From positions 1-64,000 of the forward strand of contig NZ_JAKNTW010000013.1 of NCBI RefSeq assembly GCF_022213955.1: a DNA stretch of 64,000 nt, given 5' to 3'. Shown here piece by piece: positions 24,511-33,467 of this stretch. The notes below the pieces were generated by a model. That model made no database searches. It saw nothing but the letters and a program-made list of their open reading frames with translations, and was not told where the DNA came from. A program made the position numbers and the translations under genes. The stretch comes from Dolomitihabitans soli. Lineage in GTDB: Bacteria; Actinomycetota; Actinomycetes; Streptosporangiales; Streptosporangiaceae. Numbering within the stretch: position 1 is the stretch's first letter; each line of letters begins with the position of its first letter.

Positions 24511-25557
24511 TCAGCTCCCGGAGCAGGACGGAGTCGGTCCCGAACCCGCCCGGATCGTGTCGATCGCCTGCACGGCGGTGTGCAGATCACCGACCTTGAC
24601 CAGCCGAAGCCCGTCGGGCACGGCCTTGAGCGCCTCTTCGCAGTTGTCGGCGGGCGTCAGGAAGGTGGTCGCGCCGGCCCTGCGCGCACCGACCATCTTC
24701 TGCTGGATGCCGCCGATCGGGCCGACCCGCCCGTCGGGCGTGATCGTGCCGGTGCCCGCGATGGACTTCCCGCCGGTCAGGGCGCCGGGTGTCAGCTTGT
24801 CGAGGATGCCGAGGGAGAACATCAGGCCCGCGCTCGGCCCGCCGACGTCACCCACGCTGATCGCGACCTCGAAGGGAAACTTGAACTTGGCCTGCATGAC
24901 CACCCCGACCATGGGCTTGCCGTCCTCGCCCGGCACGGTCGTGAGGGGCACGGTCAGCTTCTCCTTGCCCCTGACGACGCTGAAGGCGACGTCCTCGCCC
25001 GCCTTGTGGGCGCGCACGGTCTGGGCGACCTTCTCCACGTCGCCGGCCGGCGCGTCGTCGACCAGGGTGATCTCGTCGCCCGGCTTCAGCTTTCCGTCCG
25101 CGGGCTTGCCCTTCTCCGTGGAGACCACGGTGACCACGGAGGTAAAGGGGATCTTGAGCTCGGAGAGGGCGGCGGCCGTCGCGTCGTCCTGGGAGTTGGT
25201 CATCTCCTGGGTGTTCTGCTGGTCGACCTGCTCCGCCGTGGTCGTGCGCGGGAAGATCGTCTCCTCCGGCACCACCGCGACACTCGGGTCGACCCAGCCG
25301 CGCAACGCGGTGAGCAGGTCGATCCGGGTGCCGGGACCGCCCTGGTAGGCGACCGTGACGAGGCTGAGCTCGCCGTCGGTGGGGTACGTCTGGCGTCCCT
25401 CGATCGTGATCACCGGCTTGCCCTTGACCTGGCCGATGGTGTTCTCGGTCGGCCCGGGACTCAGCACGACGTACGGCACCGGCAGCAGGGCGCCCGCTAC
25501 AGCGAGCAGGAGAGTCAGCAGTGTCGCCACCATCAGCGTCAGCGCTCGTCGGGACAT
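24511..25557 (-). CDS. YlbL-type PDZ/Lon-like serine protease
   Basis: 348 residues. A single N-terminal membrane anchor (about 8-30) is followed by a PDZ domain (about 140-225) and a Lon-type proteolytic domain with catalytic Ser in GGPSAGLMFSLGILDKLT and Lys in LTGGKSIAGTGTI. It is probably anchored facing outward and cleaves membrane or envelope proteins. It precedes the UPF0182 gene in the same direction with about 150 bases between. The same neighbours occur in mycobacteria (Rv3194c/Rv3193c, from memory). Confidence 0.92.
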   Translation of the reverse strand: MSRRALTLMVATLLTLLLAVAGALLPVPYVVLSPGPTENTIGQVKGKPVITIEGRQTYPTDGELSLVTVAYQGGPGTRIDLLTALRGWVDPSVAVVPEETIFPRTTTAEQVDQQNTQEMTNSQDDATAAALSELKIPFTSVVTVVSTEKGKPADGKLKPGDEITLVDDAPAGDVEKVAQTVRAHKAGEDVAFSVVRGKEKLTVPLTTVPGEDGKPMVGVVMQAKFKFPFEVAISVGDVGGPSAGLMFSLGILDKLTPGALTGGKSIAGTGTITPDGRVGPIGGIQQKMVGARRAGATTFLTPADNCEEALKAVPDGLRLVKVGDLHTAVQAIDTIRAGSGPTPSCSGS

Positions 25558-25586
25558 GAAAGCAGCCTATGCGCTGTAACGGCGGG

Positions 25587-26012
25587 TTATTCGCAGGCAC
25601 CGACCCACTCGGTCGCGCCGTCGGCGAAGAGCTGCTTCTTCCAGATCGGGACCTCGCCCTTGAGATCGTCGATGAGCCGCCGAGACGCCTGGAACGCCTC
25701 GCCGCGATGCGGGCAGGCCACGGCCACGATGACCGCGATGTCACCGAGCGCGAGGTCGCCCACCCGGTGCACGGCGGCCAGCGCGGTGACCGGGAAGTCG
25801 GCGGCGACCTTCTCCGCGACCCGCCGCAGCTCCGCCTCGGCTCCGGGGTGCGCGGAGTAGGACAACGTGACCACGGGTTTTCCGTGATCCTGGTCACGGA
25901 CCGTGCCGACGAAGAGGGTTGTGCCTCCCGCGCCGTGGTCTCCGACGGCGGTCAGCACCTCGTCGACCGACAGCGTGGTGTCGCGGATTCCGAGCAGGCG
26001 TATGACGTCCAC
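25587..26012 (-). CDS. moaE: molybdopterin synthase catalytic subunit MoaE
   Basis: 141 residues. MoaE motifs are GGTTLFVGTVRDQDHGKPV, LSYSAHPGAEAELRRV, HRVGDLALGDIAVIVAVACPHRGEAF and the catalytic lysine segment EVPIWKKQLFADG. It transfers sulfur from MoaD thiocarboxylate to precursor Z to make molybdopterin. It follows an epimerase-like gene closely on the same strand. No moaD or other moa gene is in the window. Confidence 0.95.
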   Translation of the reverse strand: MDVIRLLGIRDTTLSVDEVLTAVGDHGAGGTTLFVGTVRDQDHGKPVVTLSYSAHPGAEAELRRVAEKVAADFPVTALAAVHRVGDLALGDIAVIVAVACPHRGEAFQASRRLIDDLKGEVPIWKKQLFADGATEWVGACE

Positions 26013-26021
26013 GACCCGAGC

Positions 26022-27092
26022 CTACAACCGCCGCTTGCGCCTGGCCCTGCGCACGATTGCCGCGGTTCCGATCACCGCCACGGTCGCGCCGGCCGCGGTG
26101 ATCGTCGCCTCCTTGCCGGACAGCCGCCGGCCGACGACGGCGTGCTTGCCCTCGCGCAGTTCGAGCAACTGCTCAAGGGCCGCCTCGTTGGTCCAGGCGG
26201 GTTTCCAGCCGGCCTCGCGCAGTGAGCCGCAGTCGGCGACCCACGGGTAGACGACGTAGTGCAGATCCGTCGCGGGAGCCGGGGTGATGCCCAGCCGGTG
26301 CAGCCGCTGCGCCGTGCCGAAGGTGAGCCCGGCGGGCAGTTCGAACCTGCGCAGGCCGGAGATCTCCTCCACCTGGTCCTGCTCCAGCCATCCGTCGGAG
26401 CCGACGGCCACGATCCCGGTGACGGTGCCGAGCGCGGCCAGCTCCAGGGCGGTGACCAGGTCGTCGATGTGGCAGAACTGCCAGCGCGGCTCGCAGCCCT
26501 TCACCGTGAGCAGCCGGGGCGCCTCGAAGTGCCGGGTGACCACGGTGTCGATGCCCTGCCCCACCACCGCGGCGGGCCGCATGACGGTGACCTCGAGTCC
26601 CGGATGGCTGCGCAGGGATCGGCGGACCAGAGCCTCGATCTCCAGGTAGTCGCCGACGACGCCGGTGTCGGGCTCGGCGGCGACCGCTGAGTCCTCAGGC
26701 AGGGGGACGGGGTTGTCGGCCGCCGCGCCGTACACCATCGCGCTGGTCACCAGCACGACGCGGCGAACCCGGGCGGCGGCGCTGGCGGTCAGCACGGTCT
26801 GGGCGGCGCGCAGGTTATAGGCGCGCCGTTCGCCGGGGGCGGCGTCCAGGGCGTAGTCGGCCGAGAGGTGGACGAGGACGTCGATGTCGGAGAGCCGGTT
26901 CGCCAAGAGCGGATCTCGCACGTCGATCACGCGCCAGGTGACGTCGGACACATCGCCGCGCTGCTCGTCGATGGCCACGACCCTGCGAAAATCCGCAGAC
27001 GAGGCGACATGGGCGAGGAACGCACGGCCGAGGCCGGAGGCCGCGCCGGTGACGGCGACGACTGGTGGCCGGTGGCGTTTCGAGGTAGGCAC
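26022..27092 (-). CDS. NAD(P)-dependent epimerase/dehydratase (extended SDR)
   Basis: 356 residues. The Rossmann motif is VTGAASGLGRAF near the N-terminus, the NAD strand is VLVHLSADYALDA, and the usual catalytic YxxxK is altered (VVGDYLEIEALV), so activity is uncertain. A C-terminal hydrophobic helix (ITAAGATVAVIGTAAIVRRARRKRRL) suggests membrane anchoring. GTG at 27092 is chosen because GAGG lies seven bases upstream; the longer ORF start has none. It sits upstream of moaE with a nine-base gap. Confidence 0.85.
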   Translation of the reverse strand: MPTSKRHRPPVVAVTGAASGLGRAFLAHVASSADFRRVVAIDEQRGDVSDVTWRVIDVRDPLLANRLSDIDVLVHLSADYALDAAPGERRAYNLRAAQTVLTASAAARVRRVVLVTSAMVYGAAADNPVPLPEDSAVAAEPDTGVVGDYLEIEALVRRSLRSHPGLEVTVMRPAAVVGQGIDTVVTRHFEAPRLLTVKGCEPRWQFCHIDDLVTALELAALGTVTGIVAVGSDGWLEQDQVEEISGLRRFELPAGLTFGTAQRLHRLGITPAPATDLHYVVYPWVADCGSLREAGWKPAWTNEAALEQLLELREGKHAVVGRRLSGKEATITAAGATVAVIGTAAIVRRARRKRRL

Positions 27093-27174
27093 CAGGTCCT
27101 CACTTTGCACTGATCCGCCCCACGACGGATAACGTGGCGGATGTGGACTCCTCCATCCTGCACGAGGTAGACCG

Positions 27175-28464
27175 GTGACTGACCTGCCAGGTCGTGAAAA
27201 CGACCCAAACGACAATCCGTTCGCCATGTTCGGTGACCCTGAGCAGATCGCGGCAGCGATGCGCCAGTTCGCCGACATGTTGTCCGCCCCGCAGAGCGCG
27301 GGGCCGGTCAACTGGGACATGGCCAAGAACATCGCCCGCCACGCCGTGGTCGCGGAAGGCGACCCCAGCGTCATGGAGGGTGAACGCCGTCAGGTGGTCG
27401 AGGCGCTCAGCCTCGCCGACCTGTGGCTCAACGAGGCGACCACGTTGCCGAGCGGGGTCTCCGCGCCACAGGCGTGGAGCCGTTCGGAGTGGATAGAGAA
27501 GACCGTCCCTGTTTGGCAAAAACTCTGTGACCCGATCGCGGCGCGCATGGTCGAGACCATGGGCGGCACGCTCGGCTCCGCCGGGTTGCCCGCGGAGGCC
27601 CAGGCGATGGCCGGGCCGCTGATGGGCATGCTCAAGCAGATGGGCGGCATGATGGTGGGCAGCCAGATCGGCCAGGCCCTCGGCACCCTCGCCCGCGAGG
27701 TGGTGGGTTCGACCGACATCGGCCTGCCGCTGTCCGACACCGCCGCGCTGCTGCCGGGCGGGATCGCCGCCTTCAGCGACGGTCTCGAACTGCCCGCCGA
27801 CGAGATCCGGCTCTATCTGGCGCTCCGCGAGGCCGCGCACCACCGGCTGTTCCAGCACGTCCCGTGGCTGCGGTCGCACCTGCTGGGCGCGGTCGAGGAG
27901 TACGCCAGGGGGATCACGGTCGACGTCTCCGCCCTGGAGGAACAACTCCGCGGGCTCGACATGAGCAACCCCGAGGAGCTCCAGCGGGCGCTGAGCGGCG
28001 GCGCGCTGCTCAAGCCCGAGGAGACGGATCGGCAGAAGGCCGCGCTGGCCCGGCTGGAGACCATGCTCGCCCTCGTCGAGGGCTGGGTCGGCACCGTGGT
28101 CGACGCCGCCGCCAGCGGGAAACTGCCCTCCTCGGCGGCTCTGGCGGAGACCGTACGGCGCCGCCGCGCGACCGGGGGTCCGGCCGAACGCACCTTCGGC
28201 ACCCTCGTCGGTCTGGAGCTCCGCCCGCGCCGGCTGCGTGAGGCCGCCGCGCTCTGGCAGGCGCTCGAAGCCGGCCGCGGGGTCGACGGCCGGGACGCCC
28301 TCTGGGGCCACCCCGACCTGATGCCGACGGCCGAGGACCTCGACGACCCCGAGGGGTTCGTCACCGGTGGCGTCCCGCTCGACCTGTCCACGCTCGACTC
28401 CCCATCCGAATCCACGCCCGACGACGCGTCCGACAAGCCCGACAAGCCCGACGAGGAGCGGTGA
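27175..28464 (+). CDS. zinc-dependent metalloprotease (DUF2342/zincin_2 family)
   Basis: 429 residues. The family's zinc-binding helix is YLALREAAHHRLFQHVPWL (variant ExxHH). The N-terminal half is rich in Met/Gly (LMGMLKQMGGMMVGSQIGQALG), a known trait of this actinobacterial family (Rv3195-like, from memory). A disordered acidic tail PDDASDKPDKPDEER ends it. The GTG start is 82 bases from the divergent epimerase gene. The stop overlaps the NUDIX gene start by four bases. Confidence 0.9.
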   Translation: MTDLPGRENDPNDNPFAMFGDPEQIAAAMRQFADMLSAPQSAGPVNWDMAKNIARHAVVAEGDPSVMEGERRQVVEALSLADLWLNEATTLPSGVSAPQAWSRSEWIEKTVPVWQKLCDPIAARMVETMGGTLGSAGLPAEAQAMAGPLMGMLKQMGGMMVGSQIGQALGTLAREVVGSTDIGLPLSDTAALLPGGIAAFSDGLELPADEIRLYLALREAAHHRLFQHVPWLRSHLLGAVEEYARGITVDVSALEEQLRGLDMSNPEELQRALSGGALLKPEETDRQKAALARLETMLALVEGWVGTVVDAAASGKLPSSAALAETVRRRRATGGPAERTFGTLVGLELRPRRLREAAALWQALEAGRGVDGRDALWGHPDLMPTAEDLDDPEGFVTGGVPLDLSTLDSPSESTPDDASDKPDKPDEER

Positions 28465-29003
28465 CCCTCCACGCCGACGCCGACGCGGTGCTGAGCGGCT
28501 GGACCGCGCCCACCGACGAGGAGGAGTTGCTCCGCAAGGAGTTCCTGGAGCATCTTCACACCCACGATGACGCGATGTGGCGCGGCTGCGTCCCCGGCCA
28601 TCTGACCGCCACCACGGCCGTGATCTCGCACGACGGCGCGTCCGTGCTGCTCACCCTGCATCCCAAGGCGGGCCTGTGGCTGCCGATGGGCGGTCACTGC
28701 GAGGAGACCGACGACTCGCTGGAGGCGGCCGCGCTGCGCGAGGCGACCGAGGAGTCCGGCATCGCGGGGCTGCGGCTGCTCCCCGGCCCGCTCGCGCTCG
28801 ACCGGCACGAGGTGTGGTGCCACCCGCCGCGCAGCTGGCATCTCGACGTGGAGTACGGCGCGGTGGCCCCGCCCGGGGTCGAGCCGGTGATCAGCGACGA
28901 GTCGCTCGACCTGCGTTGGTTCCCGGTGGCGGAGGTTCCCGAGCTGAGTGACGAGGCCACCAGGCGACTCGCCAGGCGGGCTCAGAAGGTCGTGCGCGGC
29001 TGA
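28461..29003 (+). CDS. NUDIX hydrolase
   Basis: 180 residues with a Nudix box GGHCEETDDSLEAAALREATEESGI (G-x5-E-x7-REAxEExG, about residues 76-98). It hydrolyses a nucleoside-diphosphate-linked compound; substrate not determinable. The GTG start overlaps the metalloprotease stop (GTGA), so the two are coupled. Confidence 0.92.
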   Translation: MTLHADADAVLSGWTAPTDEEELLRKEFLEHLHTHDDAMWRGCVPGHLTATTAVISHDGASVLLTLHPKAGLWLPMGGHCEETDDSLEAAALREATEESGIAGLRLLPGPLALDRHEVWCHPPRSWHLDVEYGAVAPPGVEPVISDESLDLRWFPVAEVPELSDEATRRLARRAQKVVRG

Positions 29004-29061
29004 CCGCCTGGCCCATTATCGTCCATGGCTGACAGGGTCGACGGCGGAGGCAGTGCACACG

Positions 29062-30072
29062 GTGGACAGAACGGCCGACGAGACCGAGCAGCCGGTGGGC
29101 GGCGTGATCGTGACACCGGCCAGGCGCCGGTGGCGGGTGTCCGCGATCCTGGCCTGGGTGGTCGTGACGCCGTTCGCGGCCTGGGCGGTGACCCGGGTGG
29201 GCGGGCTCGAACGGGGATCGTTCGCCACGCCGATCATGACCGCCACGCCGTACGCGGCGGCCGGGTCTCTGCTGCCCGTGCTGATCGCGGCGCTGTCGCG
29301 CAGCCGCTGGGCCATCGCGGTCGCGCTGGTGACCACGGTGGCGCTGGGGTTCAGCGTGCTGCCGCGGGCCGTCGGCTCGTCCGATACGGCAGGCGGCCGG
29401 CCGCTCAAGGTGCTGACGATCAACATGCTGTACGGCCGGGCGGACACGGAGGCCGTGATCGACCTGGTCAAACGCCTCGATCCGGACGTGGTCAGCGCCC
29501 AGGAACTGACCACGGGCATGGTCGAGGACCTCGACGCGGCCGGATTCGAGCAGCTGATGCCGTATCGGCACCTGCAGGACGAGTGGAACGCGAGTGGCAG
29601 CGGGACCTACGCCAAATACCCGCTGACCCCGGTCACCGACCTGTTCCAGCCGATCGGGCACAACATGCCGGTGGCGAAGCTGGCGCTGCCCGGCGGCCCG
29701 TCCGTCGAGATCGTCAACGTGCACCCCGTCCCGCCGATCGGCCGGCAGACGAGCCAGTGGGCGGCGGCGTTCGACGCCTTCCCCGCCCCGTCGAAGGAGA
29801 TCGTGCGGGTCCTGGCGGGCGACTTCAACGCCAGCCTCGACCATGCCGCGCTGCGTCGCCTGCTCGGCCGCGGCTACCTGGACGCCGCCGACCAGGTGGG
29901 CGAAGGGCTGACGCCGACCTGGCCGGCCAACGGGTCGATGCCGCCGATCATCACCATCGACCACGTGCTGGTCGATCGGCGGGCGAGCGTCCGCACGGTG
30001 AGCGTGCACACCGTGCCCGGCACCGATCACCGGGCCGTCTTCGCCGAGCTGGGCCTGCCGGTCGCTCCGTGA
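29062..30072 (+). CDS. membrane-anchored endonuclease/exonuclease/phosphatase-family protein
   Basis: 336 residues. Three N-terminal helices (about 25-100) are followed by an EEP domain with VLTINMLYGRAD, VVSAQELT, VNVHPVPP, LAGDFNASLDH and the terminal pair TIDHVLV and TDHRAVFAEL, all expected for a DNase I-like metal-dependent phosphoesterase facing the outside. Start is ambiguous between GTG at 29053 and 29062. Family members include nucleases and phospholipases; the substrate is unknown. Confidence 0.85.
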   Translation: MDRTADETEQPVGGVIVTPARRRWRVSAILAWVVVTPFAAWAVTRVGGLERGSFATPIMTATPYAAAGSLLPVLIAALSRSRWAIAVALVTTVALGFSVLPRAVGSSDTAGGRPLKVLTINMLYGRADTEAVIDLVKRLDPDVVSAQELTTGMVEDLDAAGFEQLMPYRHLQDEWNASGSGTYAKYPLTPVTDLFQPIGHNMPVAKLALPGGPSVEIVNVHPVPPIGRQTSQWAAAFDAFPAPSKEIVRVLAGDFNASLDHAALRRLLGRGYLDAADQVGEGLTPTWPANGSMPPIITIDHVLVDRRASVRTVSVHTVPGTDHRAVFAELGLPVAP

Positions 30073-30110
30073 CCGCACGCCCGTGGTCCCGGCTGCCGGA
30101 CCCGGTCAGC

Positions 30111-30725
30111 TCACCCTGACAGCAGGCTTCTGGTGTTCTCCCAGCCCTCCAGGCCGGGGTCGAGCAGGCCCAGGTCGCCCGCCTCGCGCAGGCGGTGCCA
30201 GCCGGGGCCGGTGGCCACCATGCGGCGCCCGGGGGCCGCCGCGCGCAGGTCGGCGACGATGTGCGGGGCGTCCATGCCGCTGCGGGCCCACTCCGGGTAC
30301 GGCAGGTGCGCGGCGATGGCCACGGCGCCGCCGCCTGCCGAGGGGCACACCGAGATTCGCGCCCGGCCCAGCTCACGGAACAGCTTGCCGATCAGCAGCG
30401 GCGGCAGGTCGGGCGCGTCGGCGCTGATCAGGACCGCCTGTTCCGCCGCGGGGACGGCCGCGGCGATGCCCTCGAACGCCGCCGTGACCAGGGCCTCGCC
30501 CGTCAGCTCCGGCAGCGGGACCACGGGCGTGCCCGGCCAGATGATCTTCTCCATCCCCGGGACGGTGGTCACCAGGACCGGCGTGACCAGGTCGAGCCCG
30601 GCGGCGATCTCGTAGGTGTCCTCCGCGAGGGCCGTGTGGAACTCGTCGGGATCCACCCCCGGCGGCACGGCATGACCGCTCTCCACGGTGACGAGCACGG
30701 CCGCGATTCGTTCCACGCCTGGCAC
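30111..30725 (-). CDS. DUF2064-like glycosyltransferase/nucleotidyltransferase-fold protein
   Basis: 204 residues. A nucleotide-sugar-transferase-like core is suggested by VLISADAPDLPPLLIGKLFREL (the Asp-x-Pro-x-Leu-Pro of the GT-A-like DUF2064/TIGR04282 family), with a GGGAVAIAAHLPYPEWARSG segment. Function is not established. The gene converges with the EEP-family gene. The assignment to DUF2064 is by pattern only. Confidence 0.6.
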   Translation of the reverse strand: MPGVERIAAVLVTVESGHAVPPGVDPDEFHTALAEDTYEIAAGLDLVTPVLVTTVPGMEKIIWPGTPVVPLPELTGEALVTAAFEGIAAAVPAAEQAVLISADAPDLPPLLIGKLFRELGRARISVCPSAGGGAVAIAAHLPYPEWARSGMDAPHIVADLRAAAPGRRMVATGPGWHRLREAGDLGLLDPGLEGWENTRSLLSG

Positions 30726-30736
30726 TTTACGGCAGA

Positions 30737-31252
30737 TCAGTATTCCTCGGCCGTGCCGTGGGACGCCACGGAGAAGCCCTCAAGGAAGCCGCGGGCCCGT
30801 TCCGCCTTGGGATACTGCTCCACGAGGGCCCAGAACCGCGGGCCGTGGTTCGGCACCAGCAGATGCGCCAGCTCGTGCATGATCACGTAGTCGACGACCC
30901 ACGCCGGCATGCCCCGGAGCCGCATGGAGATCCTTATGGTGCCGTGGTCGGGCGTGCACGAGCCCCAGCGGTGCTGCTGGTTCTCGACCCAGCGCACGCT
31001 CACCGGGTCGGCCCTGCCGCCGAGGTAGCGAGCCGACAGATCTCTCGCCCGTTCCAGCAACTCCGCGTCCGACGGGCGCCGTCGCTGCTCTTTGGCCGCC
31101 AACCGGTCGAGCATCCGGCGAACCCATTGTTCCTCATCGGTACGGCTCAGCCCGGCGGGCAGCAAAACGATCGTCTTGTCGCCGTCACGGTATGCGGAAA
31201 CAGTCCGCCGGCGACGAGAACTTCGACGGACCTCGACAGTCTCGGGGGGCAC
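30737..31252 (-). CDS. YgjP/M48-like metallopeptidase (DUF45)
   Basis: 171 residues. The zinc site [18 protein letters not shown] (HExxH, third ligand in the NHGxxFW segment) and the upstream [17 protein letters not shown] are signature features of the YgjP family. GTG start at 31252. It sits 11 bases upstream of the DUF2064-like gene on the same strand, so the two may be cotranscribed. Confidence 0.88.
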   Translation of the reverse strand: MPPETVEVRRSSRRRRTVSAYRDGDKTIVLLPAGLSRTDEEQWVRRMLDRLAAKEQRRRPSDAELLERARDLSARYLGGRADPVSVRWVENQQHRWGSCTPDHGTIRISMRLRGMPAWVVDYVIMHELAHLLVPNHGPRFWALVEQYPKAERARGFLEGFSVASHGTAEEY

Positions 31253-31394
31253 ATATGCACGGTAGCCGAGACTTGGGAAATTCCAACAGGGGGTGAGTCT
31301 TGTTTTCCCTGGTCAGTCACCGTTCGCGTAATGTTCAGCCAGACCCGACGGTTATGGATGGATCATTTCCGAATTCACAGTGTTAACAGTGGTC

Positions 31395-32180
31395 TCATGA
31401 GCCGCTGAAACGTGGCGGACGCCGTTCACGTTGCGCCTTGATCCCTTCCGCCATATCGGCCGACGCCATGGTCACGGGCTGCGCGAGTGATTCCCAGCGC
31501 AGTGCGGCTTCCATATCGGGGTGACCGCCTCCGTTGAGTGCGACTTTGGTCAGCCTGGTGGCGACCGGGGCCTTCGCGGCCACCTGACGGGCGATCTTCA
31601 GCGCCTCCGGCAGGAGGGTCTCGCCGGGAAACGATCTGGTGACCAACCCCACTCTGGCCGCCTCCGCGCCGAGCATCGCACGCCCGGTCAGCAGCATCTC
31701 CCTGGCCACTCCCACCCCGGCGACCCTCGGCAGCAGGTAGGTGGCCGCCATGCCCGGATGCAGTCCCAGGGCGGTGAAGGGCGCCAGCAGCTTGGCGTCG
31801 TCGGCGGCGTAGACGAGGTCGCAGGCGAGCGCGACGCACAGCCCCGCACCCACCGCCGGGCCGTTGACCACCGCGATGGTGGGCATCTCCAGGTCGGCGA
31901 TCGCCAGCCAGGTGCGGTAGAAGGCGAGCATGCGGTCACGCAACGCGGGGACGTCCTCCGCCCCCAGATCCGCCAGCCACGACAGGTCGCCTCCCGCGCT
32001 GAACGCGCTGCCCGAGCCGGTCACCACGACGCACCGTGCGGCGGGGTCCGCCGCGAGCCCGGCCATCGCCTGCCGCCACTCCTCCGTCATGCCGTCGGTC
32101 ATCGCGTTGCGCCGGTCGGGGAGATTGAAGGTCAGGACCACGACGCCGTCGTCATGCCGGTCGATCAGAAGCTCGCTCAT
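31395..32180 (-). CDS. enoyl-CoA hydratase/isomerase family protein
   Basis: 261 residues of the crotonase fold. Oxyanion-hole motifs are SAFSAGGDLSWL and NGPAVGAGLCVALACDLVYA. Members hydrate or isomerise enoyl-CoA. It is a single gene, divergent from the ThiF-like gene. No beta-oxidation partners are adjacent. Confidence 0.9.
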   Translation of the reverse strand: MSELLIDRHDDGVVVLTFNLPDRRNAMTDGMTEEWRQAMAGLAADPAARCVVVTGSGSAFSAGGDLSWLADLGAEDVPALRDRMLAFYRTWLAIADLEMPTIAVVNGPAVGAGLCVALACDLVYAADDAKLLAPFTALGLHPGMAATYLLPRVAGVGVAREMLLTGRAMLGAEAARVGLVTRSFPGETLLPEALKIARQVAAKAPVATRLTKVALNGGGHPDMEAALRWESLAQPVTMASADMAEGIKAQRERRPPRFSGS

Positions 32181-32266
32181 GCCGGGAGCGTACCGAGTCA
32201 TCCACAGGGCTTGGAGTTATCCACAGGGCGTCTCCGGACTTCCGGCGGCCGTGTCACGCTTCCGCC

Positions 32267-33373
32267 ATGACCTCTCCGCTGCGGCCCAGATTGAAGCCGG
32301 CGCTCCGACGCTTCCCCCGTGACCAGCGCACACTCCAGTTCGGCGTGCACCCCCGGCGTGCGGTCGTGCTCCATGACCTGGAGCCGGGTGTGCGGGGCGT
32401 GATCGAAGGGCTCGACGGCACCCGCGACCTCGCCCAGGTCGTGGCCGACGCCACGGCCGCCGGGCTCGACCCCGACCAGGCGCGCGCCCTGCTCCATCTG
32501 CTGGCCCGCCGGGGAGTGCTCGACGACGCGGCGGCCCGGCCGGTGCCGCTGCGCGCGCTGGGGCAGGCCGAGCGCGACCGGCTGCAGCCCGACCTCGACG
32601 CGCTGTCGTTGCATCCGGGCACGACCGACTCGGGTTACGGCGCGCTTGAGCGGCGGCGCGGCGCCCACATCAGGATCTACGGCGCGGGCCGGGTGGGCGC
32701 CCAGGTCGCGGCGTTGCTGGCCGCGTCGGGCGTGGGCCATCTGTGCGTGGTGGATCCGGCCATCGCCCAACCGCGCGACGTGGTGCCCGGCGGGCTGGGC
32801 TGGGCCGAGGTGGGCGCGCCGCGGCACGACGGCGCGGTGGCGGCGGCCCGGCGGCTCGCCCCCGGGGTCAACGCCTGGACCGCGGCCGCAGCCTCCCGCC
32901 CCGGCGACGCGGCCCGTCCGCCCGACCTGGCGATCCTGGCCCCGGCCGAGCCGCTCGACGAGGTCCTGGTGGCCGAGTTGATGGCCGCCGGCATCCCGCA
33001 CCTGCTGGTCACCGCGTTCGAGGGATTCGGCTCGATCGGCCCGCTGGTGCTGCCGGGCCGTACGGCCTGCCTGCGGTGCGTGGAGTTGGCCAGGCGTGAT
33101 CGCGACCCCGCCTGGCCAATCGTGAGCGCACGGCTGGGTGGCTTTCCGGCCGGGGAGATCGCATGTGACACGGTGCTGTCCACGCTGGTGGCGGCGGCAG
33201 CCTCCGGTCATGCGCTTGCTTCTATCGACGGAATCGAGCACGTTGTGACAAACGGCACACTCGACGTCTTGCCTGATTGGGGGTGGCGAAGGCGGTCTTG
33301 GGCGCGTCATCCGAAATGTCGTTGCTTCCGAAACGAGTTCGGTTCGCTGACAATGGTCACGGCGGCACTCTGA
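32267..33373 (+). CDS. ThiF/E1-like adenylyltransferase-fold protein
   Basis: 368 residues. An N-terminal winged-helix-like part (TLQFGVHPRRAVVLHDLEPGVRGVIEGLDG) resembles the leader-binding region of TOMM-type proteins. A ThiF Rossmann domain follows, with RIYGAGRVGAQVAALLAASGVGHLCVVD. Zinc-type cysteines are visible in CLRC and CRCF. The ATP-site arginine finger is not obvious, so adenylation is uncertain. No precursor peptide, cyclodehydratase or oxidase is nearby, so a RiPP role is not supported. It is a common orphan upstream of the AarF-like gene in actinobacteria. Confidence 0.75.
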   Translation: MTSPLRPRLKPALRRFPRDQRTLQFGVHPRRAVVLHDLEPGVRGVIEGLDGTRDLAQVVADATAAGLDPDQARALLHLLARRGVLDDAAARPVPLRALGQAERDRLQPDLDALSLHPGTTDSGYGALERRRGAHIRIYGAGRVGAQVAALLAASGVGHLCVVDPAIAQPRDVVPGGLGWAEVGAPRHDGAVAAARRLAPGVNAWTAAAASRPGDAARPPDLAILAPAEPLDEVLVAELMAAGIPHLLVTAFEGFGSIGPLVLPGRTACLRCVELARRDRDPAWPIVSARLGGFPAGEIACDTVLSTLVAAAASGHALASIDGIEHVVTNGTLDVLPDWGWRRRSWARHPKCRCFRNEFGSLTMVTAAL

Positions 33374-33416
33374 GGGGTGCCGCCGCGATCACGCCGGAGA
33401 ACGAAGGGAGGGAGCG

Positions 33417-33467
33417 GTGCCCCCGTCGATTCGTCTTCGTGGCCGCGCCGCGGAGCAGGGTGAGTGA
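33417..33467 (+). CDS. possible 16-codon upstream ORF before the AarF-like kinase
   Basis: GTG at 33417 has a very strong ribosome site (GAAGGGAGGGAG) and opens a 16-residue ORF ([16 protein letters not shown] with GTG read as Met). Its stop overlaps the kinase start by eight bases (GGTGAGTGA). It may deliver ribosomes to the kinase start, which has only a weak site of its own. It could be chance. Confidence 0.35.
   Translation: MPPSIRLRGRAAEQGE

Noticed and set aside
32267-33373. ThiF-like gene as part of a thiazole/oxazole peptide cluster
   Set aside because: No precursor peptide, cyclodehydratase partner or dehydrogenase is adjacent. The neighbours are housekeeping genes.
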